Below are positions 26,612 to 36,902 of a stretch of DNA of 64,000 bases, one piece after another (position 1 is the stretch's first letter; each line of letters opens with the position of its first letter). Source of the DNA: an uncultured Rhizobiaceae group bacterium (GTDB taxonomy: Bacteria > Pseudomonadota > Alphaproteobacteria > Rhizobiales > Rhizobiaceae). Under the pieces are notes generated by a model, which was not told the origin of the DNA, ran no database searches, and worked only from the letters and a program-made list of their open reading frames with translations. Location of the stretch: positions 62,001 through 126,000 of the forward strand of contig CALHCF010000006.1 in assembly GCA_937930635.1 (NCBI GenBank), written 5' to 3'. The position numbers and the translations under genes are program-made.

Positions 26612-26704
26612 TCAGCAACTCCATTGCGCATCTGATATAGAATGCGCAACCGTCGCTTGCGAGTCGTTTCCCACCGATGCCCACTATTCACATGCGGGCC
26701 GGAA

Positions 26705-26836
26705 TCAAGACCAGGTTATTTCCAGCACAAAACCGGCAATAGCTGCCAGGCTCATGGAAATCAGCAGAACTTTGAGAACCGCGTGGTTGGGGGAAGCAGT
26801 ACCGCCACTTGCTTCTTCCGGTGAAAGCTCAGTCAT
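26705..26836 (-). CDS. Possible 43-residue single-pass membrane protein
   Basis: A short ORF, below the track cutoff, reads MTELSPEEASGG followed by a hydrophobic segment (VLLISMSLAAIAGFVL) and a short tail. An acidic N-terminus plus one transmembrane helix is typical of small membrane proteins. It begins 11 bp after the T-run of the yqeY terminator and ends 94 bp before dnaG. It would therefore need its own promoter or read-through, which weakens the call. A GAGATGATCC stretch is the only ribosome-site candidate. Confidence 0.35.
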   Translation of the reverse strand: MTELSPEEASGGTASPNHAVLKVLLISMSLAAIAGFVLEITWS

Positions 26837-26847
26837 GGGATCATCTC

Positions 26848-26882
26848 AAAAAAAGGTTTCTAACTCCAAACAGTTAGGAACC
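26848..26882 (-). terminator. Rho-independent terminator downstream of yqeY
   Basis: On the minus strand ggttcctaact and agttagaaacc form an 11-bp stem with one C-A mismatch and a 6-base loop. Seven T residues follow directly. It lies 57 bp past the yqeY stop and closes that transcript before dnaG. Confidence 0.85.
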
Positions 26883-26938
26883 CCTGATTCACCATTCCAT
26901 GGCACGACAGTCACGCTTGCGTGGCAGGCGCGTTACTT

Positions 26939-27388
26939 TTAACCGAGCATTTCCTTGACGACGGCACTGGCTTTGCCGACATCCAGCTTTCCAGGATAAC
27001 GCTCTTTAAGGGCGTTCATGCATTTGCCCATATCGCGCAAACTTTCACCGTTCACATCCGCAACCACCTGCTTACAGGCTTCCCGCACCTCCTGGTCGTC
27101 CATCTGTTTGGGCAAATAGGCGCGGATGATTTCGATCTCTTCGCGCTCCTGTTCGGCAAGCTCAAGCCTGCTGCTCTCTTCGTAGATGCGCGCTGATTCC
27201 TCACGCTGTTTGATCATCTTGGCGAGGATACCAAGAATATCGTCATCATTGACGCGTTCTTTGCCCGCTCCACGGGCGCTTATATCGCGGTCTTTGATCG
27301 CTGCCAGGATAAGGCGCAAAGTCGCCAACTCTCGCTTGTTGCCAGATTTCATGGCCACTTTCAGACCATCGGAAAGACGTGATCGCAT
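26939..27388 (-). CDS. GatB/YqeY domain protein
   Basis: The 149-residue protein (start MRSRLSDGLKVAMKSGNK) is a stand-alone YqeY domain: TLRLILAAIKDRDISARG, then helical segments to KASAVVKEMLG. The domain resembles the tRNA-binding tail of the GatB amidotransferase subunit, but the function of the single-domain form is not settled. The ATG at 27388 has GGAG nine bases upstream and fits family starts; the track start at 27412 adds eight residues. It is divergent from carA; yqeY-dnaG-rpoD next to carA is a common rhizobial order. Confidence 0.9.
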   Translation of the reverse strand: MRSRLSDGLKVAMKSGNKRELATLRLILAAIKDRDISARGAGKERVNDDDILGILAKMIKQREESARIYEESSRLELAEQEREEIEIIRAYLPKQMDDQEVREACKQVVADVNGESLRDMGKCMNALKERYPGKLDVGKASAVVKEMLG

Positions 27389-27687
27389 CAAATTAAGCTC
27401 CAGAAACGCCATGTCCCGCTGTTATTCAAGCGCCGGAACATACCTTGCAAGCCTTGCAAAGGCAAACTTGTCTGCAGGAACAAGGTGGCGGTACGTTTGA
27501 GTTTTGAACAGGCGAAAATGCCAATATGCCGTATTGCGGCCCCCAAGCGGGACCCGTCAACAGCCAATTTGATATCGCCCCTTCTCCCGCGCCAAATGGG
27601 TGCTATATAGCGCTCATTCAAGGACAGGCTGGCCAACGGCTTCGCGCATAGCGAGCGAATGCGGCCAAACTAACGGACCGGCAAACG

Positions 27688-28902
27688 ATGACAGAAAAAA
27701 CTCTGCAGCCCGCCGCGTGGAGTGATCAGATCACGACAGCGGTTCTCGTTCTGGCAGATGGGACAGTGATTGAAGGTCAGGGCGCCGGAGCCGTTGGCGA
27801 GGCGGAGGCAGAAGTCTGCTTCAACACAGCTATCACTGGATATCAGGAGATTTTGACCGACCCATCTTATGCCGGTCAGATCGTCAACTTCACATTCCCC
27901 CATATTGGCAATGTCGGAGCCAATACCGAAGATATTGAAACACTGGATATGGACCGCAGGTCCGGTGTAGTCGGTGCAATCTTCAAAATGCCGGTCACCA
28001 ACCCGTCGAACTACAGATCGGGGGATCATTTCAACGACTGGCTGAAAGCCCGCAATATTATTGCGCTTTTTGACATCGACACCCGGGCGCTGACTGCTCA
28101 TATTCGCGAAACCGGCCTGGCAAATGCTGTAATTGCCCACAATCCGCAGGGAGAGTTCGATCTGCCCGCACTGAAAGCCCGTGCTGCTGAATGGGGAGGC
28201 CTTGAAGGAAAGGACCTCGTGCCGGATGTGACTTCAAACGACAGGCATGATTGGTCACAATCAAACTGGCAGTGGGACAAAGGCTATCGTGAGAGTGAAA
28301 AGGCTGCCCACCATATTGTAGCGCTGGACTTTGGCGTGAAACGCAACATCCTGCGCCTTTTTGCCGGGCTGGAATGCAAAGTTACGGTGGTCCCGGCAAC
28401 CACCAAAGCCGAAGACATTCTCGCCCTGCAACCCGACGGTATTTTCCTGTCCAACGGCCCGGGCGACCCCGCAGCAACCGGCACATATGTTGTTCCTGAA
28501 ATTCAGGCTTTACTGGAAAACGGGGTGCCCGTTTTTGGTATTTGCCTGGGACATCAGATGCTGGCTTTGGCACTGGGAGCCAAGACCCTCAAAATGCATC
28601 AGGGTCATCATGGAGCAAATCACCCCGTGAAAGATCACACCACCAACAAGGTGGAGATTGTTTCAATGAACCACGGCTTTGCGGTGGATGGTGAAAGCCT
28701 GCCGCAAAATGTGGAAGAAACCCATGTTTCATTGTTTGACGGCACCAATTGCGGTCTACGGGTTGTCGGCAAGCCGGTGTTTTCAGTCCAACATCATCCA
28801 GAGGCGTCGCCCGGACCACAAGACAGCCATTACCTGTTCCGGCGCTTTATCAATCTGATCCGCGAGCAAAAAGGGCAAAACCTGCTTAGCGAACAGGTTT
28901 AA
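27688..28902 (+). CDS. carA: Carbamoyl-phosphate synthase small (glutaminase) subunit
   Basis: The 404-residue protein has the CarA N-terminal domain (LVLADGTVIEGQGAGAVG, YQEILTDPSYAGQIV) and a C-terminal class I glutamine amidotransferase. The nucleophile is in FGICLGHQM and the His-Glu pair in QHHPEASPGP. It hydrolyses glutamine and passes ammonia to CarB for carbamoyl phosphate, feeding pyrimidine and arginine synthesis. The start MTEKTLQPAAW is in the right place. carB lies 4 kb downstream, separated by unrelated genes, so the two subunits are not in one operon here. Confidence 0.97.
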   Translation: MTEKTLQPAAWSDQITTAVLVLADGTVIEGQGAGAVGEAEAEVCFNTAITGYQEILTDPSYAGQIVNFTFPHIGNVGANTEDIETLDMDRRSGVVGAIFKMPVTNPSNYRSGDHFNDWLKARNIIALFDIDTRALTAHIRETGLANAVIAHNPQGEFDLPALKARAAEWGGLEGKDLVPDVTSNDRHDWSQSNWQWDKGYRESEKAAHHIVALDFGVKRNILRLFAGLECKVTVVPATTKAEDILALQPDGIFLSNGPGDPAATGTYVVPEIQALLENGVPVFGICLGHQMLALALGAKTLKMHQGHHGANHPVKDHTTNKVEIVSMNHGFAVDGESLPQNVEETHVSLFDGTNCGLRVVGKPVFSVQHHPEASPGPQDSHYLFRRFINLIREQKGQNLLSEQV

Positions 28903-28911
28903 GACGGCAGA

Positions 28912-29889
28912 TCAGCCAAAGACCCGCGTATTACACTCTGCGATACGGCCTGTCTTGAATCCGCGAAAAAACCATTCGCGTCTCTGCTGTGATGTGCCGT
29001 GGTTGAAACTTTCAGGCACCACATATCCGCGCGTACGTTTCTGGATTGCATCATCACCGATCTGCATCGCGGCATTGAGAGCTTCATCAAGGTCGCCCTT
29101 TTCCAGAAGCCCTTTTTGATCGGTGAAATGAGCCCAGATACCGGCAAAGCAATCGGCCTGCAGTTCTACCCGCACAGACATCTGATTGGCTTCCACTTTG
29201 CCAAGCCGTCTGCGTGCCTGATTGAACTTTGGCAAAACGCCGATCACATTTTGCACATGGTGACCAACCTCATGCGCAATCACATAAGCCTTGGCGAAAT
29301 CTCCATGGGCATCAAACTGCCGCTCCAGAGTTTGGAAAAAATCCGTATCCAGATAGACCTTGCTGTCAGCCGGACAATAGAAAGGACCGGTTGCTGAACT
29401 GGCATGTCCACAGGCAGACGTGATCGCGCGCGAGAACAACACAAGCCTGGGTTCAGGGTACTGGCGCCCCTCTTGCTGAAAAATGCCGTTCCAGACATCT
29501 TCGGTCTCAGCAAGAACCACACCGATAAATTGCCTTATCTCGTCATTGGTCGAAACACGGCCGCGTGTGGCGGGCTGGGTCTGATCAACGCGGGTGGTCC
29601 TCTCAATCTGGTTGGGAGCGATACCGCCCCCGCTGTTTCCTCCAGCCAGAATCTGAAGTGGATCAATCCCACATGCCCGCAGCGCGAAAAATGCGATCAC
29701 CAGAAGAATGATGGTGCCAAAGCCGCCGCCGGAAGCCCGGCGCGCCTGACGCCCTCCCCCACCGATCCGGCCTCGGCCAAGGCCACCGGGGATACGAAAC
29801 CCACCGCCACGGCCCCGCCCCGCGCGGCCACCACTTTGGCCGCGAACATCTTCAATATTTGAACTTTCCCTACGGCCGCGCCAACGCAT
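28912..29889 (-). CDS. Neutral zinc metallopeptidase (YpfJ-like)
   Basis: The 325-residue protein has a Gly/Arg-rich N-terminal tail and one transmembrane helix (residues about 56-73, TIILLVIAFFALRACG). Its large extracytoplasmic domain contains the zinc motif HEVGHHVQNV, FYCPADSKVYLD and the C-terminal PESFNHGTSQQR. This is the YpfJ family of putative metalloproteases; substrates are unknown. It converges on carA with only 9 bp between stop codons. The plus-strand ORFs over it are antisense shadows. Confidence 0.9.
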   Translation of the reverse strand: MRWRGRRESSNIEDVRGQSGGRAGRGRGGGFRIPGGLGRGRIGGGGRQARRASGGGFGTIILLVIAFFALRACGIDPLQILAGGNSGGGIAPNQIERTTRVDQTQPATRGRVSTNDEIRQFIGVVLAETEDVWNGIFQQEGRQYPEPRLVLFSRAITSACGHASSATGPFYCPADSKVYLDTDFFQTLERQFDAHGDFAKAYVIAHEVGHHVQNVIGVLPKFNQARRRLGKVEANQMSVRVELQADCFAGIWAHFTDQKGLLEKGDLDEALNAAMQIGDDAIQKRTRGYVVPESFNHGTSQQRREWFFRGFKTGRIAECNTRVFG

Positions 29890-30248
29890 GGCAAACTCCC
29901 AGACTATCCAGGCGGCAGCACCAATGCCGCAATGAGATTGATGTTACGATGCGTCATACTCCGGCGCAACCGCCGGTAGTTTGATGTCCGCAATCCGTGA
30001 CCAAATTCTCAAAACGGGATTCATTGGTAAAAGCTCAGGCAAAAGCTCCGACGCCCATGATTAGTGCCCCAGCCCGCCGAAGCGAGCCATCACAGGCGCC
30101 AGAGCCTGTCGACGGATATCTCCGACAACCTGAATTCAACTCTAAGTGGTTGAAAATCTTGCAACCTATTGGGTCAGTTGCTTGACCCCAGAGAACGGTT
30201 AGAGGAAGTTGGAGACAAGAAAAAATTCGCAAGGGGGAAGAAAAATTC
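29890..30248. other. Divergent intergenic region, ypfJ-like / LytTR gene
   Basis: This 359-bp stretch separates two divergently read genes and must hold their promoters. Two small perfect hairpins are visible: ccggcg-caac-cgccgg at 29961-29976, and gggtca-gttgct-tgaccc near 30171-30188. Two direct repeats near 30224 and 30240 (gaaaaattcg) lie just before the LytTR start. I see no ORF worth calling. Confidence 0.5.
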
Positions 30249-31142
30249 GTGAATGGGACGGTATACCAACTCACGCTTCGCAGATGGTCAGAAGCATTAA
30301 GGCATCCTGGCTTGTACTTTTCTTTTGCGGCTGCTGTGTCGATAGCTACAGCAGGCGGTCCATTTGGTACTTTTGACTCACTGAGTCTCGCTCAACGCTT
30401 GGGATTCTGGTTTTTGGCCCTGCTGACGTGCTGGACCATCGGGCTGCTCGCGATCGTTCCGTTGAGATTATACCTCCAGAAACTGGGAGCACCCAAGTTC
30501 TTTGCATTTTTGACTGCTACATGCCTTGCAAGCGCCATCATCTGTCCGATTTTCATCACCTTGCTGACCGCCGTCAAAGATCGCCAAGTTGATAATATGA
30601 CACAGTTCGAGCACCTGCTTTTGACCGTTCCCGTTGTCGTTATAGTGAGTTTGCTGGTGCTGCATGCAAGTGGTGAAAGCACTGAGTTGCTAAACCGGGC
30701 TGATCAGCATTCAAAAAAAACAAGAACTGATAAGATGCGCATATCTGATGATGATGAGACAAATAATTGCGTGATTCTACAAAAACTGCCCCCCGAAAAA
30801 CGGGGTGCCATTTTCGCCATGCTGGCTCAGGACCATTACGTTGAAGTCATTACCAACAGGGGTAAAGAACTGGTTTTGGCCAGGCTGACCGACGCAACAG
30901 CTCTTTGCGGCGATCAGGATGGATTGCGTATCCATCGCTCAACATGGGTTTCCCGCAAAGGCATCGAAACTGTCGAAAAACAAGGCCGTAAGATGCGCGT
31001 GGTGCTTCGCAACGGCCTTCGGCTCCCCGTAGCACGTACCATGGAAGGCGAACTGGTGAAGTTTCTCGGCGACAGCGACTCCGGAATATCCGGCCCCGGT
31101 ACGGTCAGCCTGTCGAACGGTTCGATGCCCTCCACTCCCTGA
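30249..31142 (+). CDS. Membrane-anchored LytTR-type DNA-binding regulator
   Basis: The 297-residue protein has four hydrophobic segments in residues about 20-150 (YFSFAAAVSIATAGG, LGFWFLALLTCWTIGLLAI, FAFLTATCLASAIICPIFIT, VPVVVIVSLLVLHA). A LytTR domain occupies residues about 190-275 (AQDHYVEVITNRGKEL, RIHRSTWVSRKGIETVE, LPVARTMEGELVKFL). LytTR proteins bind DNA through a beta fold. The membrane-linked form without a receiver domain is common in alphaproteobacteria and poorly studied. No histidine kinase is adjacent. Its 3' end overlaps the converging DUF2306-like fragment by 38 bp. The start appears to be GTG. Confidence 0.85.
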   Translation: MNGTVYQLTLRRWSEALRHPGLYFSFAAAVSIATAGGPFGTFDSLSLAQRLGFWFLALLTCWTIGLLAIVPLRLYLQKLGAPKFFAFLTATCLASAIICPIFITLLTAVKDRQVDNMTQFEHLLLTVPVVVIVSLLVLHASGESTELLNRADQHSKKTRTDKMRISDDDETNNCVILQKLPPEKRGAIFAMLAQDHYVEVITNRGKELVLARLTDATALCGDQDGLRIHRSTWVSRKGIETVEKQGRKMRVVLRNGLRLPVARTMEGELVKFLGDSDSGISGPGTVSLSNGSMPSTP

Positions 31143-31305
31143 CAAACATGAGAAATGCAACGACAAGCACACTAACCAGACTCAAGACCCAGCCAAGCGA
31201 CAAAAGCGTTGCGACCGAGATCAGATGAATGGGGCTGTAATTGCCCCAGAGTTTGATTTCATGGATAAAAAATGAACTCAGTGCGGTCAAAACTATAACA
31301 AGCAC
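31105..31305 (-). pseudogene. DUF2306-like fragment
   Basis: A 66-codon minus-strand frame contains SSFFIHEIKLWGNYSPIHLI and a following hydrophobic helix, matching part of DUF2306 membrane proteins. Complete members are two to three times longer, with additional helices and His residues. Here an in-frame TGA lies just before the GTG start and no family sequence is visible upstream. It is most likely a truncated remnant, although a short expressed protein cannot be excluded. It overlaps the LytTR gene end by 38 bp, tail to tail. Confidence 0.5.
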
Positions 31306-31415
31306 CCAAAACCGTCAGATCACCAACAAGCGCCTTGCTACAGACAACAAAGATGTGGGAGCCTGCCGCTGCGAGACCGGTTCGAGGGACGTTTCCAACA
31401 ACCAATGACAATTGA

Positions 31416-32687
31416 GTGCCGCCACCCGTGAATCAGGACCGCACATATTTCCTTCTGCTCAATATCGGGCATTTTCTGGATCACCTGTTCATGTTGATCT
31501 TTGCCACTGTCGCGGCATTGGCACTTCATGTGGAATGGGGTGTCAGTTATGCGCAATTGCTGGCCTATGCGACGCCCGGTTTTTTCGCATTTGGCGTATT
31601 TGCCCTTCCTGCCGGTTGGATGGCCGACAGGTGGAGCCGGGATGGCATGATGGTGGTTTTCTTTATCGGCATCGGCATCACATCCATCCTGACCGGGCTT
31701 GCCCAAACCCCCTTTCAGATCGGAGCAGGCCTTTTCGCGATTGGAGTGTTTGCCGCCATCTACCATCCGGTCGGACTGGCAATCGTGACACTAAATTGGC
31801 GCGATACGGGCATGAGAATTGCCGCCAATGGTGTATGGGGCAATCTGGGTGTCGCAAGCGCCGCTCTCCTTACCGGCTATCTGATCGATAATGGCGGATG
31901 GCGCGCCGCATTCGTGTTTCCTGGCCTGTTCTCGATCGCCACCGGTCTGATCTATCTGGCCCTGCGCAGGAACAATATCCGCCAAGAACACGAAACGATT
32001 TCACCGCCTGCAACCAAAGGCCATGAAAGACTATCACTCTCGACACGAAGACTTCTGATCCGGGTTTCATCCATCGTCTTTCTCACAACCGCGGTGTCAT
32101 CGGTAATTTTCCAGTCAACAACCTTTGCCCTTCCCAAAATGCTGGACGAAAGCGTGGGTGGGCTTGCGTTGGATCTGGCCGGCTGGGTGAGCGCTGCAGA
32201 AGATGGCAAAGGCGAAGTTGCAACGGTGATTGGTTTGCTTGCCTTCATCGTTTTTGCAGTGGCGTCGGTCGCACAGCTGGTTGTGGGCCGAATGCTGGAC
32301 CGCTATGGCCCGCGCCGTGTCTTCATGGTTGTGGCATCAATGCAAATTCTGTTCTTTGCAATGATGCCGGGATTGAAAGATGCCGCTGCATTGGCGGTAG
32401 CGCTTGGCTTCATGCTTGGGGCGTTCGGTCAAATACCAATCAACGATTTCATGATCGGCAAGATGGCCAGCGGATCAATGCGCGCCCGAATCTATGGCAT
32501 CCGCTATGTGGTGAGCTTCGCGGTCCTGGCAATCGCTTTGCCGCTTATCGCATTTGTTTACGACAATTGGGGCTTTGACACGCTTTTTCGTATTCTCGCA
32601 TTCGCCGCGCTGATCATCCTGCTGGCGGCGGCTCTTTTGCCAAGAAAATTGCCGTCAGCGAACCTCCTGCCAACGGCCGCCGAGTAA
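31416..32687 (+). CDS. MFS transporter
   Basis: The 423-residue protein has about 12 hydrophobic helices and the MFS loop 2-3 signature PAGWMADRWSRDGMM (GxxxDRxGRR type). A second related loop, GRMLDRYGPRRVFM, lies in the C-terminal half. The opening YFLLLNIGHFLDHLFMLIF resembles fosmidomycin-resistance-like and other alphaproteobacterial MFS exporters. The direction and substrate of transport cannot be deduced. GTG starts at 31416 or 31428 are both possible. It is a single gene between the DUF2306 remnant and carB. Confidence 0.88.
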   Translation: MPPPVNQDRTYFLLLNIGHFLDHLFMLIFATVAALALHVEWGVSYAQLLAYATPGFFAFGVFALPAGWMADRWSRDGMMVVFFIGIGITSILTGLAQTPFQIGAGLFAIGVFAAIYHPVGLAIVTLNWRDTGMRIAANGVWGNLGVASAALLTGYLIDNGGWRAAFVFPGLFSIATGLIYLALRRNNIRQEHETISPPATKGHERLSLSTRRLLIRVSSIVFLTTAVSSVIFQSTTFALPKMLDESVGGLALDLAGWVSAAEDGKGEVATVIGLLAFIVFAVASVAQLVVGRMLDRYGPRRVFMVVASMQILFFAMMPGLKDAAALAVALGFMLGAFGQIPINDFMIGKMASGSMRARIYGIRYVVSFAVLAIALPLIAFVYDNWGFDTLFRILAFAALIILLAAALLPRKLPSANLLPTAAE

Positions 32688-32902
32688 ACTTGACCGGCTC
32701 ACGTCGTTCCCCACTGTCACCCAGGATCACCAATCAGTTTTTTTTGGGGGTTTGCAGTTGTGCAGGGCGTGGAAAGGGTTCACGCCCTCGATGCCTTACC
32801 CTATAGAAATGACTTAGCCACAACAATTGCTGCTCCAATACCCGGTCGGCGGACGCAGGCCGGGTTTTGTTCGGGCAGCCCTATGCCTGACAGGTTATAT
32901 TC

Positions 32903-35900
32903 ATGCCAAAAAGACCCGACATCGATGCCATTTTGATCATCGGAGCCGGCCCTATCGTCATTGGTCAGGCCTGTGAGTTTGACTATTCCGGCACCCAGGC
33001 CTGCAAGGCTTTGCGTTCGGAGGGCTATCGCGTCGTGCTGGTTAATTCGAACCCGGCAACGATTATGACCGACCCCGAACTTGCTGACGCCACTTATATC
33101 GAACCCATCACTCCCGCCGTTGTTGCCAAAATCATTGAGCGGGAGCGGAAAGCCCATCCCAACGAAAAGTTGGTCCTGCTCCCCACCATGGGCGGGCAGA
33201 CCGCACTGAACACAGCCCTGTCACTGGAACGGATGGAGGTCCTTGAAGAACACGACGTCGAAATGATTGGCGCAGATGCGGCAGCCATCGACAAGGCGGA
33301 AGACCGTGACCTGTTTCGAACGGCCATGGACAAGATCGGTCTGGCCACCCCGAAATCAGCATTTGTCAACACCAGCGAACTGAAGAAGCAGTTCAAGGCC
33401 GAAGAAGAAGCCCATTTTGCTCAGAAGGATGAACGGGCAACTCTCCAGAAGTCGTGGGATTCCGGTGAACAGTTTCGTCGCGAAAAACATCGCCTCACCG
33501 CTCAGATGCAGGCGCTCGAAGCCTATGAAACCACAGGCCTGCCCGCCATCATACGCCCCTCCTTTACGATGGGTGGTCAGGGCGGCGGTATCGCCTACAC
33601 GCTTGATGAGCTTTACGAGATCGTTTTGTCTGGTGTGGAAGCCTCACCCACAAACGAAGTTCTGGTGGAAGAAAGTGTGCTGGGCTGGAAGGAATACGAA
33701 ATGGAAGTTGTGCGCGACAAGGCGGACAACTGCATTATCGTTTGCTCTATCGAGAATGTGGATCCGATGGGTGTCCATACCGGCGATTCCATTACCGTTG
33801 CCCCAGCCCTGACCCTGACCGACAAGGAATACCAGATTATGCGCAACGCCAGCATCGCGGTGTTGCGTGAGATTGGCGTTGAAACCGGCGGATCCAATGT
33901 GCAGTTTGCGGTCAATCCGGCTGACGGACGTCTGGTCGTGATCGAAATGAACCCGCGTGTTTCCCGTTCCTCGGCTCTGGCTTCAAAAGCAACAGGGTTT
34001 CCAATCGCAAAAGTCGCGGCACGTCTGGCCGTTGGTTACACGCTGGACGAGTTGGAAAACGACATTACGGGCGGCGCGACCCCTGCCAGTTTTGAACCCT
34101 CCATTGATTATGTGGTCACAAAGATTCCACGCTTCGCCTTTGAAAAATTTGGCGTGGCATCTGACACGCTAACAACCTCCATGAAATCGGTTGGTGAGGT
34201 GATGGCCATTGGCCGCACCTTTGCTGAAAGCCTGCAAAAGGCTCTGCGTGGTCTGGAAACCGGACTGACAGGTCTCGACGATGTCTGGATCGACGGTTTC
34301 AATACCGAAGGAGAGGAAACCGAGGAGCGCACCAAAGGCAACCGCGATGCCATTCGCGGGGCTCTTGGTACACCCAAACCGGACCGTTTGCTGAAGGTCG
34401 CCCAGGCCATGCGCGTGGGGACCTCACTTGAGGAAATCCACCGTTTTTGCCGCATCGACCCGTGGTTCCTGGAACAGATGCAAGCCATCATCGATACGGA
34501 AGAACGGGTGAAAACCCATGGCCTTCCCGGCGATGCGGTCAACATGCGCAACCTGAAATCCATGGGTTTTTCCGATGCCCGGCTGGCGCATTTGTGCGGA
34601 CAGACCGAAGCTGAAGTGGCCACGGCGCGGCGCAACCTTGATGTGCGCCCGGTTTTCAAACGCATCGACACCTGTGCTGCCGAATTCGCCTCTCCAACGG
34701 CCTATATGTATTCATCCTACGAGAAACCGTTTGCCGGAGCGCTACGCTCCGAGGCCGGCATTTCGAAGCGGCGCAAAGCCATGATTCTGGGCGGCGGACC
34801 TAACCGGATCGGTCAGGGTATCGAATTCGACTATTGCTGTTGCCATGCAGCGTTTGCACTGGCCGATGCAGGTATCGAATCCATCATGGTCAACTGCAAC
34901 CCGGAAACCGTGTCGACTGACTACGATACGTCCGACCGGCTGTATTTCGAAAGCCTCACCGCTGAAGACGTTCTGGAGATTATTCATGCCGAACAGCAGG
35001 ACGGCGAGTTTATGGGTGTGATCGTGCAGTTTGGCGGCCAGACACCCCTGAAGTTGGCCAATGATCTGGAGGCCGCAGGTATTCCTATCCTCGGCACATC
35101 TCCTGATGCCATCGACCTGGCAGAAGATCGCGATCGCTTTCAAAAACTGCTAAACGACCTCGATTTGACACAGCCCGTCAATGGCATTGCCCGGACAGTC
35201 GAGGAGGCCCATGCCATTGTGGCAGATGTGGGATATCCCGTCGTCATCCGCCCATCCTATGTACTGGGTGGCCGGGCGATGGAAATCGTGCGTGATGATG
35301 CACAGTTCACGCGCTACATTAACGAAGCTGTTGTGGTTTCAGGAGACACGCCGGTTCTTATCGACAGTTACCTCACCAACGCCGTGGAAGTGGACGTGGA
35401 CTGCCTCTGTGACGGAGAAGAAGTCTTCGTCTGCGGGATCATGGAGCATATTGAAGAAGCTGGCATACATTCCGGGGACAGCGCCTGCACCCTACCCACC
35501 CGCTCCTTCGATAATGCCATGCTTGCAGAACTGAAACGTCAGACCGTGGACATGGCCAGAGCATTGAACGTTATTGGCCTGATGAACGTGCAGTATGCGA
35601 TCAAGGACGGAACCATTTTTGTCCTTGAGGTCAACCCAAGAGCATCGCGCACCGTGCCCTTCGTCGCCAAAACAATCGGGGTTCAGATCGCCCGGATTGC
35701 AGCGCGGCTCATGGCTGGCGAGAAGCTTGCAACAGTGCTACCTGAACGTCCCGATGCCAGCAAACTCGATCATTTCGCCGTCAAGGAAGCCGTCTTTCCC
35801 TTCGCCCGTTTTCCCGGCGTCGATACCCTGCTCGGCCCGGAAATGCGGTCAACCGGCGAAGTTATGGGGCTTGATCGCAGCTACGCCATGGCTTTTGCCA

Positions 35901-36337
35901 AAGCGCAATTGGGGGCTTCAAACGACCTTCCAACCAGCGGCACAGTATTCATCTCGGTCAAGGGCGATGACAAGGAACGCGTTTTACCAGCAGCCCGCAA
36001 ACTGGCAGAGCTTGGTTTCACGCTCACAGCGACCGGCGGCACCCAACGCCATCTCGCAGCAGCCGGGCTGAACGTAACCCGCATTAACAAGGTTCTGGAG
36101 GGGCGCCCTCACGCAGAAGATGCCATCCGCAATCGCCAGGTGGATCTGGTGTTCAATACCACCGTGGGGGCCAAATCGCTTTCGGACTCACGGTCTCTGC
36201 GCCAGGCAGCCCTGCTCAACAAGGTTCCCTATTACACCACGGTTGCCGGCAGTCTTGCAGCCGCTGATGCCATTGAGGCCATGGCAACCGGTCAGATCGC
36301 GGTTGCTCCGTTGCAAAGCTATTTTCCGGCACCGTGA
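32903..36337 (+). CDS. carB: Carbamoyl-phosphate synthase large subunit
   Basis: At 1144 residues it carries the duplicated CarB architecture. Two ATP-grasp halves open with [20 protein letters not shown] and [20 protein letters not shown], and both contain ATP-binding IRPSxxxGG segments. The C-terminal MGS-like allosteric domain holds [10 protein letters not shown] and [12 protein letters not shown]. It makes carbamoyl phosphate from bicarbonate, ammonia (via CarA) and two ATP. It is about 70 residues longer than the E. coli enzyme, partly from an insert around residues 155-205, as is usual in rhizobia. It is separated from carA by three genes and a remnant. Confidence 0.98.
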   Translation: MPKRPDIDAILIIGAGPIVIGQACEFDYSGTQACKALRSEGYRVVLVNSNPATIMTDPELADATYIEPITPAVVAKIIERERKAHPNEKLVLLPTMGGQTALNTALSLERMEVLEEHDVEMIGADAAAIDKAEDRDLFRTAMDKIGLATPKSAFVNTSELKKQFKAEEEAHFAQKDERATLQKSWDSGEQFRREKHRLTAQMQALEAYETTGLPAIIRPSFTMGGQGGGIAYTLDELYEIVLSGVEASPTNEVLVEESVLGWKEYEMEVVRDKADNCIIVCSIENVDPMGVHTGDSITVAPALTLTDKEYQIMRNASIAVLREIGVETGGSNVQFAVNPADGRLVVIEMNPRVSRSSALASKATGFPIAKVAARLAVGYTLDELENDITGGATPASFEPSIDYVVTKIPRFAFEKFGVASDTLTTSMKSVGEVMAIGRTFAESLQKALRGLETGLTGLDDVWIDGFNTEGEETEERTKGNRDAIRGALGTPKPDRLLKVAQAMRVGTSLEEIHRFCRIDPWFLEQMQAIIDTEERVKTHGLPGDAVNMRNLKSMGFSDARLAHLCGQTEAEVATARRNLDVRPVFKRIDTCAAEFASPTAYMYSSYEKPFAGALRSEAGISKRRKAMILGGGPNRIGQGIEFDYCCCHAAFALADAGIESIMVNCNPETVSTDYDTSDRLYFESLTAEDVLEIIHAEQQDGEFMGVIVQFGGQTPLKLANDLEAAGIPILGTSPDAIDLAEDRDRFQKLLNDLDLTQPVNGIARTVEEAHAIVADVGYPVVIRPSYVLGGRAMEIVRDDAQFTRYINEAVVVSGDTPVLIDSYLTNAVEVDVDCLCDGEEVFVCGIMEHIEEAGIHSGDSACTLPTRSFDNAMLAELKRQTVDMARALNVIGLMNVQYAIKDGTIFVLEVNPRASRTVPFVAKTIGVQIARIAARLMAGEKLATVLPERPDASKLDHFAVKEAVFPFARFPGVDTLLGPEMRSTGEVMGLDRSYAMAFAKAQLGASNDLPTSGTVFISVKGDDKERVLPAARKLAELGFTLTATGGTQRHLAAAGLNVTRINKVLEGRPHAEDAIRNRQVDLVFNTTVGAKSLSDSRSLRQAALLNKVPYYTTVAGSLAAADAIEAMATGQIAVAPLQSYFPAP

Positions 36338-36340
36338 TAG

Positions 36341-36733
36341 TTAAGCCACCAACCAGGTCAGCTGAGCGGCAGTAAACAGGGCATAACCGCAAAATATAAC
36401 CAGAACGCAAAAGACAGCAAAAGAACCAATATCCTTGGCGTTTCTGCCATAGTCGCTAATTTCCGGCGAGGTTCGGTCAACAATCAACTCGATGGCCGTG
36501 TTGAGGGCCTCAACGCACAAAACTCCCATAAAGAGGAAGAACAAAACAACGAACTGAGCAACAGATGCACCCAAAACAACAAAAACGAGCGATGCAAGTA
36601 CCATCAAAATGCATTCCAGGCGCGCTGCCTGCTCTCGCAACAAAACCCAGGCACCAGCCATCGAATACCTGAAAGCCCCCGCAATATGGGCAAGGCCTCT
36701 GGGTCCAGAATTTTGTCGCTTTACCAACGTCAC
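36341..36733 (-). CDS. dgkA: Diacylglycerol kinase (prokaryotic DgkA type)
   Basis: The sequence has the small three-helix membrane kinase pattern. GLAHIAGAFRYSMAGAWVLL leads to hydrophobic helices, then the hallmark EALNTAIELIVDR and GRNAKDIGSFAVF (E. coli: NSAIEAVVDR, GRAKDMGSAAV). It phosphorylates diacylglycerol to phosphatidate, recycling lipid released by envelope sugar transfer. I use the GTG at 36733, which has GAGGT five bases upstream and gives 130 residues; the track start at 36790 is longer than family norms. It converges on carB with 3 bp between them. Confidence 0.88.
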   Translation of the reverse strand: MTLVKRQNSGPRGLAHIAGAFRYSMAGAWVLLREQAARLECILMVLASLVFVVLGASVAQFVVLFFLFMGVLCVEALNTAIELIVDRTSPEISDYGRNAKDIGSFAVFCVLVIFCGYALFTAAQLTWLVA

Positions 36734-36902
36734 GATAACCTCAAATTTGGCACTTTCGGCAGGCAGTCCAGCCCAGAATACCAAAATCACGTTATCCAGC
36801 GGTGATCAGAAATGATAAAACTGGAACTGTTGGTGAAAATCTGGTCGCATTAGCGCATCAAAATAGTTGAACTGAAATGCCAAAAAGGCTTTGAGTGAAA
36901 CC

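Noticed and set aside
26505-26942. 145-residue plus-strand ORF across the dnaG start and yqeY terminator
   Set aside because: It overlaps dnaG antisense and the terminator, with a low-complexity, unpatterned translation.
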